Source of the DNA: an uncultured Prevotellaceae bacterium
Lineage (GTDB): Bacteria; Bacteroidota; Bacteroidia; Bacteroidales; Muribaculaceae
Direction of reading: 5' to 3'
DNA length: 64,000 nucleotides
Assembly: GCA_947302275.1 (NCBI GenBank)
Contig: CAMYUW010000002.1
Coordinates: 1-64,000, forward strand
Position 1 is the stretch's first letter. Each line of letters begins with the position of its first letter. The notes under the pieces were generated by a model that was not told where the DNA came from, searched no databases, and saw only the letters and a list, made by a program, of their open reading frames with translations. Made by a program: the position numbers and the translations under genes. Of this stretch, positions 28,968 to 36,950 are shown piece by piece.

Positions 28968-30473
28968 ATGATTAACTTCAAGACGATACATGATTTTACA
29001 AAAATAATAATTGAGACTTTTATATTATGTGTTGTATTATGTGCTTTTGTTATTATTGCTACTTTAGCTTTTAACAACAGGGACTTAGTTACGCATCAGT
29101 ATTATAAAGAGGATACTACAGCGCATCAGCTCATATACCAGCCATTGGTATATAACGCATTTGACTTAAATGAAGTAAAAGATAGTTGTAATTCAACGGA
29201 TTACGAAATCACATCAAATAAAGTCCATTATAGAAATATTAGGGATGACAAAATGAATGGGCTGAGTTACAATACGTTTAATGCTACAGACAAGACTTAT
29301 CCTGAGAGTAATAGTGTAATATTTGATGAAATAATAGATACGACTGCAAATACGATTTCTTATTTTTCAGCAATTATAGCGTTATTTGCTTTATTGGCTG
29401 GATTTGCTATGTTCAAATATTATAAAAAGTATCTGACTACAGAAGATCGAATAAGAGAATTAGATAAGAGTGTTCTGGATAATGCATTGATTACAATGCA
29501 TGCGGTTCCATTTGTTGAAGCGACACAAATCACATCTAGTAAGCACCTCAATGCGATTTATTATATTTCTAGATTAGTTAAAAATAAAGAAATAGATGTA
29601 GAGAGCAATCCTAAGTATGCTCCATTACTATTATGTCAAGGACTTGAGAAATATTTTATTAAGAGATATGAGGATGCTATTATAGTATTGAAAAAGGCAG
29701 AAAAATTATTGAGTGATAAGTCCCCATATAAGCAGATTGTTTCTTTTCATTTGGCTCGAACTTATAAACAATTTGCGTATGATGTCTATATGAATAATGG
29801 TCAGAAAAGTAAAAACCAATTGAAAAAAGCAGAGAATTATTTGGATAAGGCATCGTATTATGTTCAGTATTCTCCATCTTGGCTTCAAAATAGTTTAGAG
29901 TTATCGATTTTAGAGATTAGATATTATTCTCATCGTAAGTTGAATGAAGATGCCAGAAAGAAAGATGAAAAAGGGATAAAAGAAAAGATTCATGATATGA
30001 TGAAAAATGAATCAGGTCTGAGATTTTCATTCGACAGAATGACAGCTCTACCTTTATATCTTGAATTAAAAGGAGCTCATTCGAGAGGAATTATAGAAAA
30101 AGATGCTAGAATCGGAGAAGATTTCATTACTTACATGGAATCCAGAATATCTGGGGAGTCTGGAGAAAATCTTATGGCTTCATGGTACTTTTCGATGGCT
30201 CGTGTTTGTAATATTATTAAAGACTATAATAAATCCAAATTATATTGTGATTTAGCTGAAACATACTATCATACATTGCAAAACCGTAAGAATATTCAGA
30301 CTTTATTTACCTACGATTGTTTAGCAGAAGTTGATAAAAACCAATTTAAGAAACAATTAAGTGAGCTTAAGAAAGAGTTAGGCGGCTGTCTTGCAGAAGA
30401 ATCTGACTCTATTGCAGAAGAATCTGACTCTATTGCAGAAGAATCTGGCGAACTAGCTCAGTATATGTATTAG
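28968..30473 (+). CDS. Two-TM membrane protein with cytoplasmic TPR-like region and repeated C-terminal tail
   Basis: I do not recognise a specific family for this 501-residue protein. Seen directly: TM1 about 13-35; an extracytoplasmic loop of about 95 residues (36-130) that is Asn/Asp/Tyr-rich; TM2 about 131-150 followed by KYYKKYL, which places the rest inside; and an alpha-helical region (about 170-460) with TPR-like pairs such as PLLLCQGLEKYFIKRYEDAI and ASWYFSMARVCNIIKDYNKSKL. The last about 27 residues contain SIAEESD-type units repeated nearly three times, encoded by perfect 21-bp DNA repeats, then GELAQYMY. No kinase, helix-turn-helix or enzyme motif was found. Position between importer ATPases and a radical SAM enzyme suggests a scaffold, sensor or substrate-presenting role (inference). 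Strongly AT-rich codon use. Confidence 0.7.
   Translation: MINFKTIHDFTKIIIETFILCVVLCAFVIIATLAFNNRDLVTHQYYKEDTTAHQLIYQPLVYNAFDLNEVKDSCNSTDYEITSNKVHYRNIRDDKMNGLSYNTFNATDKTYPESNSVIFDEIIDTTANTISYFSAIIALFALLAGFAMFKYYKKYLTTEDRIRELDKSVLDNALITMHAVPFVEATQITSSKHLNAIYYISRLVKNKEIDVESNPKYAPLLLCQGLEKYFIKRYEDAIIVLKKAEKLLSDKSPYKQIVSFHLARTYKQFAYDVYMNNGQKSKNQLKKAENYLDKASYYVQYSPSWLQNSLELSILEIRYYSHRKLNEDARKKDEKGIKEKIHDMMKNESGLRFSFDRMTALPLYLELKGAHSRGIIEKDARIGEDFITYMESRISGESGENLMASWYFSMARVCNIIKDYNKSKLYCDLAETYYHTLQNRKNIQTLFTYDCLAEVDKNQFKKQLSELKKELGGCLAEESDSIAEESDSIAEESGELAQYMY
30393..30448 (+). repeat. Perfect 21-bp tandem repeat, about 2.7 copies
   Basis: Two exact 21-base units (30393-30413 and 30414-30434) and a third that matches for 14 bases (30435-30448), all in frame. 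They encode AEESDSI, AEESDSI and AEESG near the end of the TPR protein. Exact identity between units suggests recent slippage. Confidence 0.95.
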
Positions 30474-30549
30474 AAGAGTTATCTGTTTTGTTCCAAATAG
30501 GATAAAAACAATAATTCATAAACTAGTTAAATCTTAAATTATTAGAGTT

Positions 30550-31962
30550 ATGGATAATAATATAATCGAAGTAACAATTAATGGCAAAAATGTCTTCTAC
30601 GATGTCTTAAGTGGCTGTATTGCTGATAATTCATCTGCTTTAGAAGAGTATGTTGATAAGAATTTGTTAAAATGTTCTATTGATGAACCGCTTGCTGACA
30701 AAGATAAAATGCAGGGCTTTTTCTTTGTGCTGACCACTAAATGCAATTTAAGTTGCAAGTATTGTTATTCTATTTCGCAAAATAAACCGATGTCAATGCG
30801 TGAAGAAGATCCTGTAAGAATTATTAAGAAATTTTTGAGAGAAGATGCAGAGTATATTCTTATTAATTTCTTTGGGGGAGAACCGACACTGGAGATTAAT
30901 ACTATTAAGCACACGGTGGATTTTTTAAAAACTTTAAAAAGCCGAAAGATTTATTTAAGAATATCAACAAATGGCATTACTTCGGAAAGTGTTTTGGACT
31001 ATTTGATTGACAACAAATTCCACATTACTGTGTCAAGTGATGGTGTTTTGGACGATGACAGTCCGTTAGATAAAGTGCGTAATGCACAAACTGTCGATAA
31101 AACACTACGATATTTGGCAAAGAACAATGCTATCTTTACGATTAGATATACTGCAACAAGTGTAAATTATAAGAACCTATCAAAATCTATAGATTATTGG
31201 AAATCAATAGGAGTGCCACTCGCTCACATTGAACCGTATCATCCTATTGGGAAGAGTGTTGAAGAAATGAAACTATTGCCAGTGATTGATGATTATGTTA
31301 ATGTCTTTTTATCCGCTGTTGATGAGGCAGAGAAAAAGGGGTTAATGATTACGACAGGTGCATACATGAATTTGTTGACACCATCTTCTTATTTTTGTAC
31401 GGGAGCAAGCGGTCGTTTTTGTGTATTCAATCCTGATGGATCTATGTCAACATGTTATAGGGTACAAAGTTTCGATAGTAGATACAAAGAATTCATTATT
31501 GGAAATTGGAAAACAGATCAAAAAGAATCTGAGTGGGAGACCAATAAAAGTATTCTTAATAACCATACTGTTTTAGATATGAAACCTTGTAGTGCATGCA
31601 TAAACAAATATTTATGCTCTGGAGGATGTCTTATGAGAAATCTAACTCAATCTGGTTCAATAGATATATCTGATAAATGGTTGTGTACCTTGAAACGTAA
31701 AGTTCTCAAAGATGCAATAATTAGAATTTGGGAGAGTTTCTCAGATGGTAAAATTCCTGTGGTTTTGGGCCGTTTTATTTTTGAAGATTATTTGGCTCGA
31801 AATCCATCACTTCCATTTGAGCCACATCAACCAATGAAAAGCAATAGTACTTCAATTCGTCAAAGAGATGGCATTTATGACATCTTTGAATGTTTGGGAC
31901 TAAATAGGAATGATGATCTTATGATTTTTAATAGAAAGATAGCAAGAACAGAGTGTCTTTAA
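30550..31962 (+). CDS. Radical SAM/SPASM domain protein (peptide-maturase type)
   Basis: Iron-sulfur enzyme of 470 residues. The radical SAM cluster motif is Cys65-x3-Cys69-x2-Cys72 (CNLSCKYCYS), with FFGGEPTLE (SAM binding) at 107-115 and RISTNG near 137-142. The C-terminal SPASM pattern is complete: Cys283, Cys302 (FNPDGSMSTC), Cys347-x2-Cys350-x5-Cys356-x3-Cys360 (CSACINKYLCSGGC) and Cys379, enough for two auxiliary clusters. SPASM enzymes mostly modify ribosomal peptides or proteins (anSME, PqqE, sactipeptide and ranthipeptide maturases). An N-terminal 55-residue segment and a C-terminal extension (about 385-470) are of unknown role. No precursor peptide gene was found nearby. The start context TAGAGTTATG is shared with the binding-protein gene. 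Confidence 0.88.
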   Translation: MDNNIIEVTINGKNVFYDVLSGCIADNSSALEEYVDKNLLKCSIDEPLADKDKMQGFFFVLTTKCNLSCKYCYSISQNKPMSMREEDPVRIIKKFLREDAEYILINFFGGEPTLEINTIKHTVDFLKTLKSRKIYLRISTNGITSESVLDYLIDNKFHITVSSDGVLDDDSPLDKVRNAQTVDKTLRYLAKNNAIFTIRYTATSVNYKNLSKSIDYWKSIGVPLAHIEPYHPIGKSVEEMKLLPVIDDYVNVFLSAVDEAEKKGLMITTGAYMNLLTPSSYFCTGASGRFCVFNPDGSMSTCYRVQSFDSRYKEFIIGNWKTDQKESEWETNKSILNNHTVLDMKPCSACINKYLCSGGCLMRNLTQSGSIDISDKWLCTLKRKVLKDAIIRIWESFSDGKIPVVLGRFIFEDYLARNPSLPFEPHQPMKSNSTSIRQRDGIYDIFECLGLNRNDDLMIFNRKIARTECL

Positions 31963-31977
31963 TTGTGTTATAGAGTT

Positions 31978-33081
31978 ATGAAAAAATGGAGAAATAGCTT
32001 ATTACTATTGAGTATTATTATTTCTATAGTAGTAGCATTATCAATTCATCAAGCTAAGACAAAGCAAGAAATTGGAATTGGTGTTATTTGCGATTTAACG
32101 GGAGTAATAGCAGAATACGGAACTTGGGTTCAAAATGGAGTAATTATTGCTTCTGAAATAATAAATGAAAATGATCCGTTCATCAACTTCTATTTTGAAG
32201 ACGGCCAATCAAATGTAAATAAAGCACTAGGTGCTTTTGAAAGATTTTCATCCATTAACAATATTCATTTAATTATATGCGGATGCAATAGTTCAAGTAT
32301 TATGTCTTTATCACCTAAAGCGGATTCAACTAAAACTATTCTCTTTTCTACAATTGCATCCTCACCAAACATGAAAGAAACAGGAGAGTTTGTTTTTAGC
32401 GATCGTGTATTAGGAACGGAAGAGACAGAGTGTGTCGCGAATAACTTAGAACAATTAGGAATAAAAAGTATAGCAATAATAGCACATAACAATGAAGCAG
32501 GTATGCCCTATATTGATGCTTTCTCTAATGCAAGTAAAGGTAAAGATATTAATATAGTATCTAAAATATTAGTTGAACCCACAAGTAAAGACTTTCGAAC
32601 CGAGCTCATTAAATTAAAGTCCTTAAACCCAGATGCGGTGCTATTGGTTACACCAGTTGAGCAAACTCTGAATTTTATTAAACAAGCAAAAGATATAAGC
32701 TTTACTTCAAAATGGTTAGGTATTTCTACTTTAAAAACGGATGGCTTCATTAAAAATGGAGGCAACCTTGTGGAAAATGTAATAATCGCAAGTGAGAGTG
32801 TAGAATATACCAGGTCTTTTATTGACTTTGAGATTAGATATCAAAGAAGATTTAATGAAAAACCAACTGTATATGCGGTTAATGGCTATGAGGCGGCAAT
32901 GATATTCTATACCTTAATTAAAAAATACGGCAATAATGTTTCCGAAATACAAAAAGCATTGTACTCTGAAGAATTTCAAACGCTATTTGGTAAGGTGTTC
33001 TATGATAAGAATGGCATAATTCATAATAAAAAGGTTGATTTATATGAAATAAGAAAGGGTGAATTTGTGAAGAAGGAATGA
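31978..33081 (+). CDS. LivJ/K-type periplasmic substrate-binding protein with N-terminal membrane anchor
   Basis: Type I periplasmic binding protein fold (Peripla_BP_6), about 367 residues. Hallmarks are IGIGVICDLTGVIAEYGTWVQNGVIIASEIIN at the start (ICDLTG and GVIIASEIIN elements), the LIICGCNSSSIMSLSPKAD hinge region, SIAIIAHNNEAGMPYIDAF, DFRTELIKLKSLNPDAVLLV and VNGYEAAMIFYTLIKKYG. N-terminal KKWRNSLLLLSIIISIVVALSI is a signal anchor; no lipobox Cys is seen, so it probably stays attached to the inner membrane by this helix. ATG 31978 is chosen over a TTG 15 bases upstream. Ligand unknown: amino acids, short-chain amides, urea and aromatic compounds are all known for this family. Confidence 0.87.
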   Translation: MKKWRNSLLLLSIIISIVVALSIHQAKTKQEIGIGVICDLTGVIAEYGTWVQNGVIIASEIINENDPFINFYFEDGQSNVNKALGAFERFSSINNIHLIICGCNSSSIMSLSPKADSTKTILFSTIASSPNMKETGEFVFSDRVLGTEETECVANNLEQLGIKSIAIIAHNNEAGMPYIDAFSNASKGKDINIVSKILVEPTSKDFRTELIKLKSLNPDAVLLVTPVEQTLNFIKQAKDISFTSKWLGISTLKTDGFIKNGGNLVENVIIASESVEYTRSFIDFEIRYQRRFNEKPTVYAVNGYEAAMIFYTLIKKYGNNVSEIQKALYSEEFQTLFGKVFYDKNGIIHNKKVDLYEIRKGEFVKKE

Positions 33082-33085
33082 AGCA

Positions 33086-33961
33086 ATGTTGCAAATAGTA
33101 TTAAATATAATTGTTTTATCAATCGTATATGCTCTTATTGCAATCTCATTTAGGGTTACGCAGGGCGTTCTACGTTTCTTTAATATAGCGCATGCTATAG
33201 TTCTGACTTTGGGTGGGTATTTGGTTTATGAGATGACCATTCAATGTGCGTGGCCATTAAGTTTGGCAGTTCTAGCATCAATATTGATTACAGTTTTATT
33301 GATGCTTTTGATTGATCATTTTCTTTACAGACCTTTGCGCTTAAGAAATGCGGCAAATTGGCAGTTGATGTTGGTCTCTCTTGGTTTATATGTGTTATTA
33401 CAAAATATTGTCTCATTGATTTGGGGTGATAGCACATTAAGCTTTCGTTTTTGGGAAATAAAAGAGGGTCATATGTTTTATGGATTATATATCAATGATT
33501 TGGAGATTGTCACAGTCTGTTCAGGCTTTTTGTTGTTATGTTTATTTTGGCTTTTTATTGAAAAGACAAATGTTGGCATGAAAATAAAGGCAGTTTCATC
33601 GAATTATGAATTAAGTTCAATCCTTGCAATATCAGAAGAAAATGCTGTAAAATGGAGTGTTGGCATAGGTACTGCCTTGGCAACATGTGCGGGAATCTTG
33701 ATAGCAGCAGATACTGATTTGTCGCCAACTTTGGGTTTTAATTGGTTGCTTTATGCTATCGTTGTCATAATAATAAGTGGTATGGGAAAAATACGCCACA
33801 TTTTGTTAGGAGCATTGTTGTTGGCAACATTTCAACATTTGGTCGCCTATTATCTGGATAGTAAATGGATGAATTCTGTCGCATACATAATTCTTATCAT
33901 ATTTTTATTTTTCTGTCCATCGGGTATAAGTAGAAAACGAATAAAAAAAGTAGATTTGTAA
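33086..33961 (+). CDS. LivH-type ABC transporter permease
   Basis: Inner-membrane permease of the HAAT importer (BPD_transp_2), 291 residues with about eight hydrophobic helices. Typical LivH elements are ALIAISFRVTQGVLRFFNIAHAIVLTLGGYLVY near the N-terminus (compare LIAIGYTMVYGIIGMINFAHG) and the conserved coupling loop with KTNVGMKIKAVSSNYELSSILAIS. It follows the binding-protein gene after four bases and overlaps the next permease by one base. Hydrophobic character and AT-rich codons match its neighbours in the cassette. Confidence 0.87.
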   Translation: MLQIVLNIIVLSIVYALIAISFRVTQGVLRFFNIAHAIVLTLGGYLVYEMTIQCAWPLSLAVLASILITVLLMLLIDHFLYRPLRLRNAANWQLMLVSLGLYVLLQNIVSLIWGDSTLSFRFWEIKEGHMFYGLYINDLEIVTVCSGFLLLCLFWLFIEKTNVGMKIKAVSSNYELSSILAISEENAVKWSVGIGTALATCAGILIAADTDLSPTLGFNWLLYAIVVIIISGMGKIRHILLGALLLATFQHLVAYYLDSKWMNSVAYIILIIFLFFCPSGISRKRIKKVDL

Positions 33962-34848
33962 TGGAGTATGTCCTACATCTCGCCATATTGATTTGCATCT
34001 ATACAATACTTGCCCAATCTCTTAGTTTGGTTGCTGGTTATAGTGGCCAGATGTCGCTTGCGCATGCGGGGTTTTATGGGATTGGTGCTTATGTTACTGC
34101 ATTGTTGTCTGTCAACTATGACTCTTCACTGTTGATTAACTTGCCTGTAGCCATGCTTTTATCTGGAATAATAGCTTTGTTGATTTCAGCATTGGCTGTT
34201 CGTGCCATTGATGACTTTTTTATTTTCATCACATTGGGTATTCAAATAGTGATATATTCAATTATGAATAACTGGCAGGATGTTACCAACGGGCCACTGG
34301 GTATTCCAGACATTCCGCCTTTTACAATCTTTGGATTTACGTTTAATAGCAAACTCTCTTTTTTGTTGCTTGCAGCGTTATTTGCTGCAGTTGTGTGGTT
34401 TTTAATCTCTAATATCACAAAATCTCCTTTTGGGAGAATTTTACGTGCACTGAGCGAAGATGAGATTTATACAAAAAGTTTAGGTAAGAATGTAGTACGA
34501 GCTAAAGTTATTTCATTTGTGATTAGTGCTATGATAGCATCTCTTGCTGGAGTGATTTATGCCCATTATGTCAGCTATATAGACCCGTCAAGCTTTACTA
34601 TTGATGAATCTATTTTCATTTTATGCATTGTAATAATTGGTGGTATGCATAATTTGCGAGGAGTTTTTTATGCTGCATCACTATTAGTATTGCTGCCTGA
34701 ATTTTTCCGATTTATAGGGCTGCCATCAACTATTGCTGCTAATATGCGTCAAATATTTTATGGTATAGCTTTGATAATAGTAATCTATAATAATACTGCC
34801 AGAAGAATTGATCATGTTAAGGTTCTTGAACAAGGTATAAGAAGATGA
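33961..34848 (+). CDS. LivM-type ABC transporter permease
   Basis: Second inner-membrane permease, 295 residues, eight to nine helices. LivM hallmarks are LSLVAGYSGQMSLAHAGFYGIGAYVTALL (GYSGQMSLAHAGFYGIGAY block), TNGPLGIPDIP, the coupling helix SPFGRILRALSEDEIYTKSLG and IIGGMHNLRGVFYAA. With LivG, LivF, LivJ/K and LivH types also present, the cassette codes for a complete HAAT importer. Its stop overlaps an in-frame ATG (ATGA at 34845) that opens an AT-rich N-terminal extension to the M3 peptidase. The positively charged end EQGIRR is near the right-hand composition boundary. Confidence 0.87.
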   Translation: MEYVLHLAILICIYTILAQSLSLVAGYSGQMSLAHAGFYGIGAYVTALLSVNYDSSLLINLPVAMLLSGIIALLISALAVRAIDDFFIFITLGIQIVIYSIMNNWQDVTNGPLGIPDIPPFTIFGFTFNSKLSFLLLAALFAAVVWFLISNITKSPFGRILRALSEDEIYTKSLGKNVVRAKVISFVISAMIASLAGVIYAHYVSYIDPSSFTIDESIFILCIVIIGGMHNLRGVFYAASLLVLLPEFFRFIGLPSTIAANMRQIFYGIALIIVIYNNTARRIDHVKVLEQGIRR

Positions 34849-34898
34849 ATACTCAGTTCAACTTGTTTCATGATAGGGGTTTGTTATTATTTAAAAAA

Positions 34899-36950
34899 AT
34901 GAAAAGAGATAACATATTTTTCGAGCCGTTCAAGACCACTGGAGGAGCAATTCCTTTTGACCGGATTACGACGGGAGACTATGAGCCCGCTATCCGCCAG
35001 GGTATTAAGGAACATGATGCCGAGGTAGAGGCTATCACCAGCAATGAGGCTGAGGCAACGTTTGAGAATACGATCGTGGCGCTGGAGCGTGCCGGAGCTA
35101 CCCTCAACCGCGTGCTGGGTGTGTTTTACCCGATGCTTTCGGCCAATGCCGATGATGAATTGATGGCAATCAGTGAGCGAATGGCACCTGTGTTAAGCGA
35201 ACACTTCAACAGCATCACCCTCAACGAACGCCTGTGGCAACGGGTGAAATATGTTCAAGAACACTTTGATGCCGCAAGCCATGATGTCGAAGATCAGATG
35301 CTTATGCGGGAAACCTATGACGGATTTGCGCGCAGTGGTGCCAACCTGCAAGGCGCTGACCGCGAACGCTATCGTGATTTGTCCAAGCGCCTGACCGAGC
35401 TGACGTTGAAATTTGACCAGAATGCACTCAAGGAGACTCCACGGTATGAAATGTGGCTATCAGAGGCTGATCTCGACGGCTTGCCCGAGAGTGCTCTGGA
35501 TGCCGCAAAGCATGCCGCTAGAGCTAAAGGACGCGAGAACGAATGGTTGGTTACCCTGGATGCACCCAGTTACATCCCCTTCATGAAGTACAGCACCCGC
35601 CGCGACTTGCGTGAGAAGTTATACAAGATGTATAACCGCCAGTGTACCAGTGGGGAGTATTGCAACCTGGATATTCTACGTGACATCGCCAATACCCGAT
35701 TGGAAATAGCTCATCTTATGGGCTGTAAGACTTTTGCGGAATACAAATTGCAGCATACAATGGCTGGCCAGCCCGAACGTGTCTATCAGATGCTCAACGA
35801 GTTGCGCGAAGCCTATCTGCCTGTGGAACGCAATGAGAAGGAGCGGTTAGCAGGCTTTGCAAGCAATCTTGAAGGCAGGCCTGTAGAAATTATGCCGTGG
35901 GACTATGCTTACTACAGCAATAAGGAAAAGGATGCAATGTTTGAGATCAACGACGAGTTGTTGAGGCCGTATTTCGAGTTGGGCAGTGTTACCCGTGGTG
36001 TCTTTGGTTTTGCCAAGCGAATGTATGGTTTGAGGTTCATACCCAATAATGATGCCCAGGTGTTCCATCCCGAGGTGGAGGTCTATGATGTGACCGATGA
36101 TGAAGGCAAGGCAGTGGGTATGCTCTATCTGGATTTCTTTCCACGTGCCACCAAGCAGAGCGGGGCGTGGATGACGAGTTTCCGCGAGCAGTATATCGAC
36201 AATAATGGCAACGATGTGCGTCCGCTGGTGACCCTGACGATGAATTTCACCCGGCCGACCGAGACCCGACCGTCGTTGCTCACCGTTCGTGAGGTCGAGA
36301 CCTTCATGCATGAGTTCGGCCATGCATTGCACCAGTTGTTGAGCCGTTGCAGGTACCAGTCACTCTCGGGCACAAATGTATATCGCGATTTTGTCGAGGT
36401 TCCGTCGCAGTTCAACGAGAACTACGTCTATGAGCGCGAGTTTTTGGATAGTTTCGCACGTCATTATATCTCGGGTGAGCCCGTACCCCAGGAACTGATC
36501 GATCGCCTGATTGCTTCATCGCAGTATGGGGCGGCCTACGCATGTGTGCGCCAGTTGGGCTTCGGCTACATCGATATGGCGTGGCACAGCATCGTCGAGC
36601 CTTACGGTGGCGACGACTTTGATTTCGAATACGATGCTGTCAAGGATGTTCAGGCTTTTGAGCCGGTCGAGGGCTGCATTATGTCGCCACAGTTCACCCA
36701 CATCTTCTCAGGTGGTTATGCAGCGGGTTATTATGGTTACAAATGGGCCGAAATGATTGAGTGCGACGCATTCGACAAGTTCAAGCAGGACGGCATTTTC
36801 AACCCCGATACTGCTAAATCATGGCTCGATAATGTCCTCTCACGTGGCGGCACCGAGGATCCGATGACTCTCTATAAGCGTTTCCGTGGTGCTGAACCGA
36901 GCATCGACGCATTGAAGCGCCGAGACGGTATTACTGATTGTCAGCAGTGA
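34899..36950 (+). CDS. M3 family metallopeptidase (peptidyl-dipeptidase Dcp/oligopeptidase A-like)
   Basis: Zinc oligopeptidase that trims short peptides, 683 residues from ATG 34899. Zinc site HEFGHALH with ligands His471 and His475, catalytic Glu472, then Glu in FVEVPSQFNENY as third ligand. The ending with FSGGYAAGYYGYKWAEMIECDAFDKF is typical of Dcp. No signal peptide, so probably cytoplasmic. The frame stays open upstream to ATG 34845 (18 more codons), which overlaps the livM stop. That segment is AT-rich and has no counterpart in the family as I know it, so either start is possible. The body of the gene has the ordinary base composition of the chromosome. It converges with the next gene and overlaps it by 20 bases. 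Confidence 0.92.
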   Translation: MKRDNIFFEPFKTTGGAIPFDRITTGDYEPAIRQGIKEHDAEVEAITSNEAEATFENTIVALERAGATLNRVLGVFYPMLSANADDELMAISERMAPVLSEHFNSITLNERLWQRVKYVQEHFDAASHDVEDQMLMRETYDGFARSGANLQGADRERYRDLSKRLTELTLKFDQNALKETPRYEMWLSEADLDGLPESALDAAKHAARAKGRENEWLVTLDAPSYIPFMKYSTRRDLREKLYKMYNRQCTSGEYCNLDILRDIANTRLEIAHLMGCKTFAEYKLQHTMAGQPERVYQMLNELREAYLPVERNEKERLAGFASNLEGRPVEIMPWDYAYYSNKEKDAMFEINDELLRPYFELGSVTRGVFGFAKRMYGLRFIPNNDAQVFHPEVEVYDVTDDEGKAVGMLYLDFFPRATKQSGAWMTSFREQYIDNNGNDVRPLVTLTMNFTRPTETRPSLLTVREVETFMHEFGHALHQLLSRCRYQSLSGTNVYRDFVEVPSQFNENYVYEREFLDSFARHYISGEPVPQELIDRLIASSQYGAAYACVRQLGFGYIDMAWHSIVEPYGGDDFDFEYDAVKDVQAFEPVEGCIMSPQFTHIFSGGYAAGYYGYKWAEMIECDAFDKFKQDGIFNPDTAKSWLDNVLSRGGTEDPMTLYKRFRGAEPSIDALKRRDGITDCQQ

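Noticed and set aside
30393..30448. 21-bp repeats as a CRISPR remnant
   Set aside because: Units are directly adjacent with no spacers and lie in frame inside a coding sequence.
28968..30473. TPR protein as a hybrid sensor kinase or TPR-HTH regulator
   Set aside because: No kinase, receiver or helix-turn-helix motif; the region after the second TM segment is helical repeats and an acidic tail only.
27536..34848. Cassette as a PqqE/mycofactocin-type or urea-transport locus
   Set aside because: No PqqA/MftA-like peptide, no PqqB/C/D or MftB-like partner, and no urease genes; the rSAM protein only shares the general SPASM pattern.
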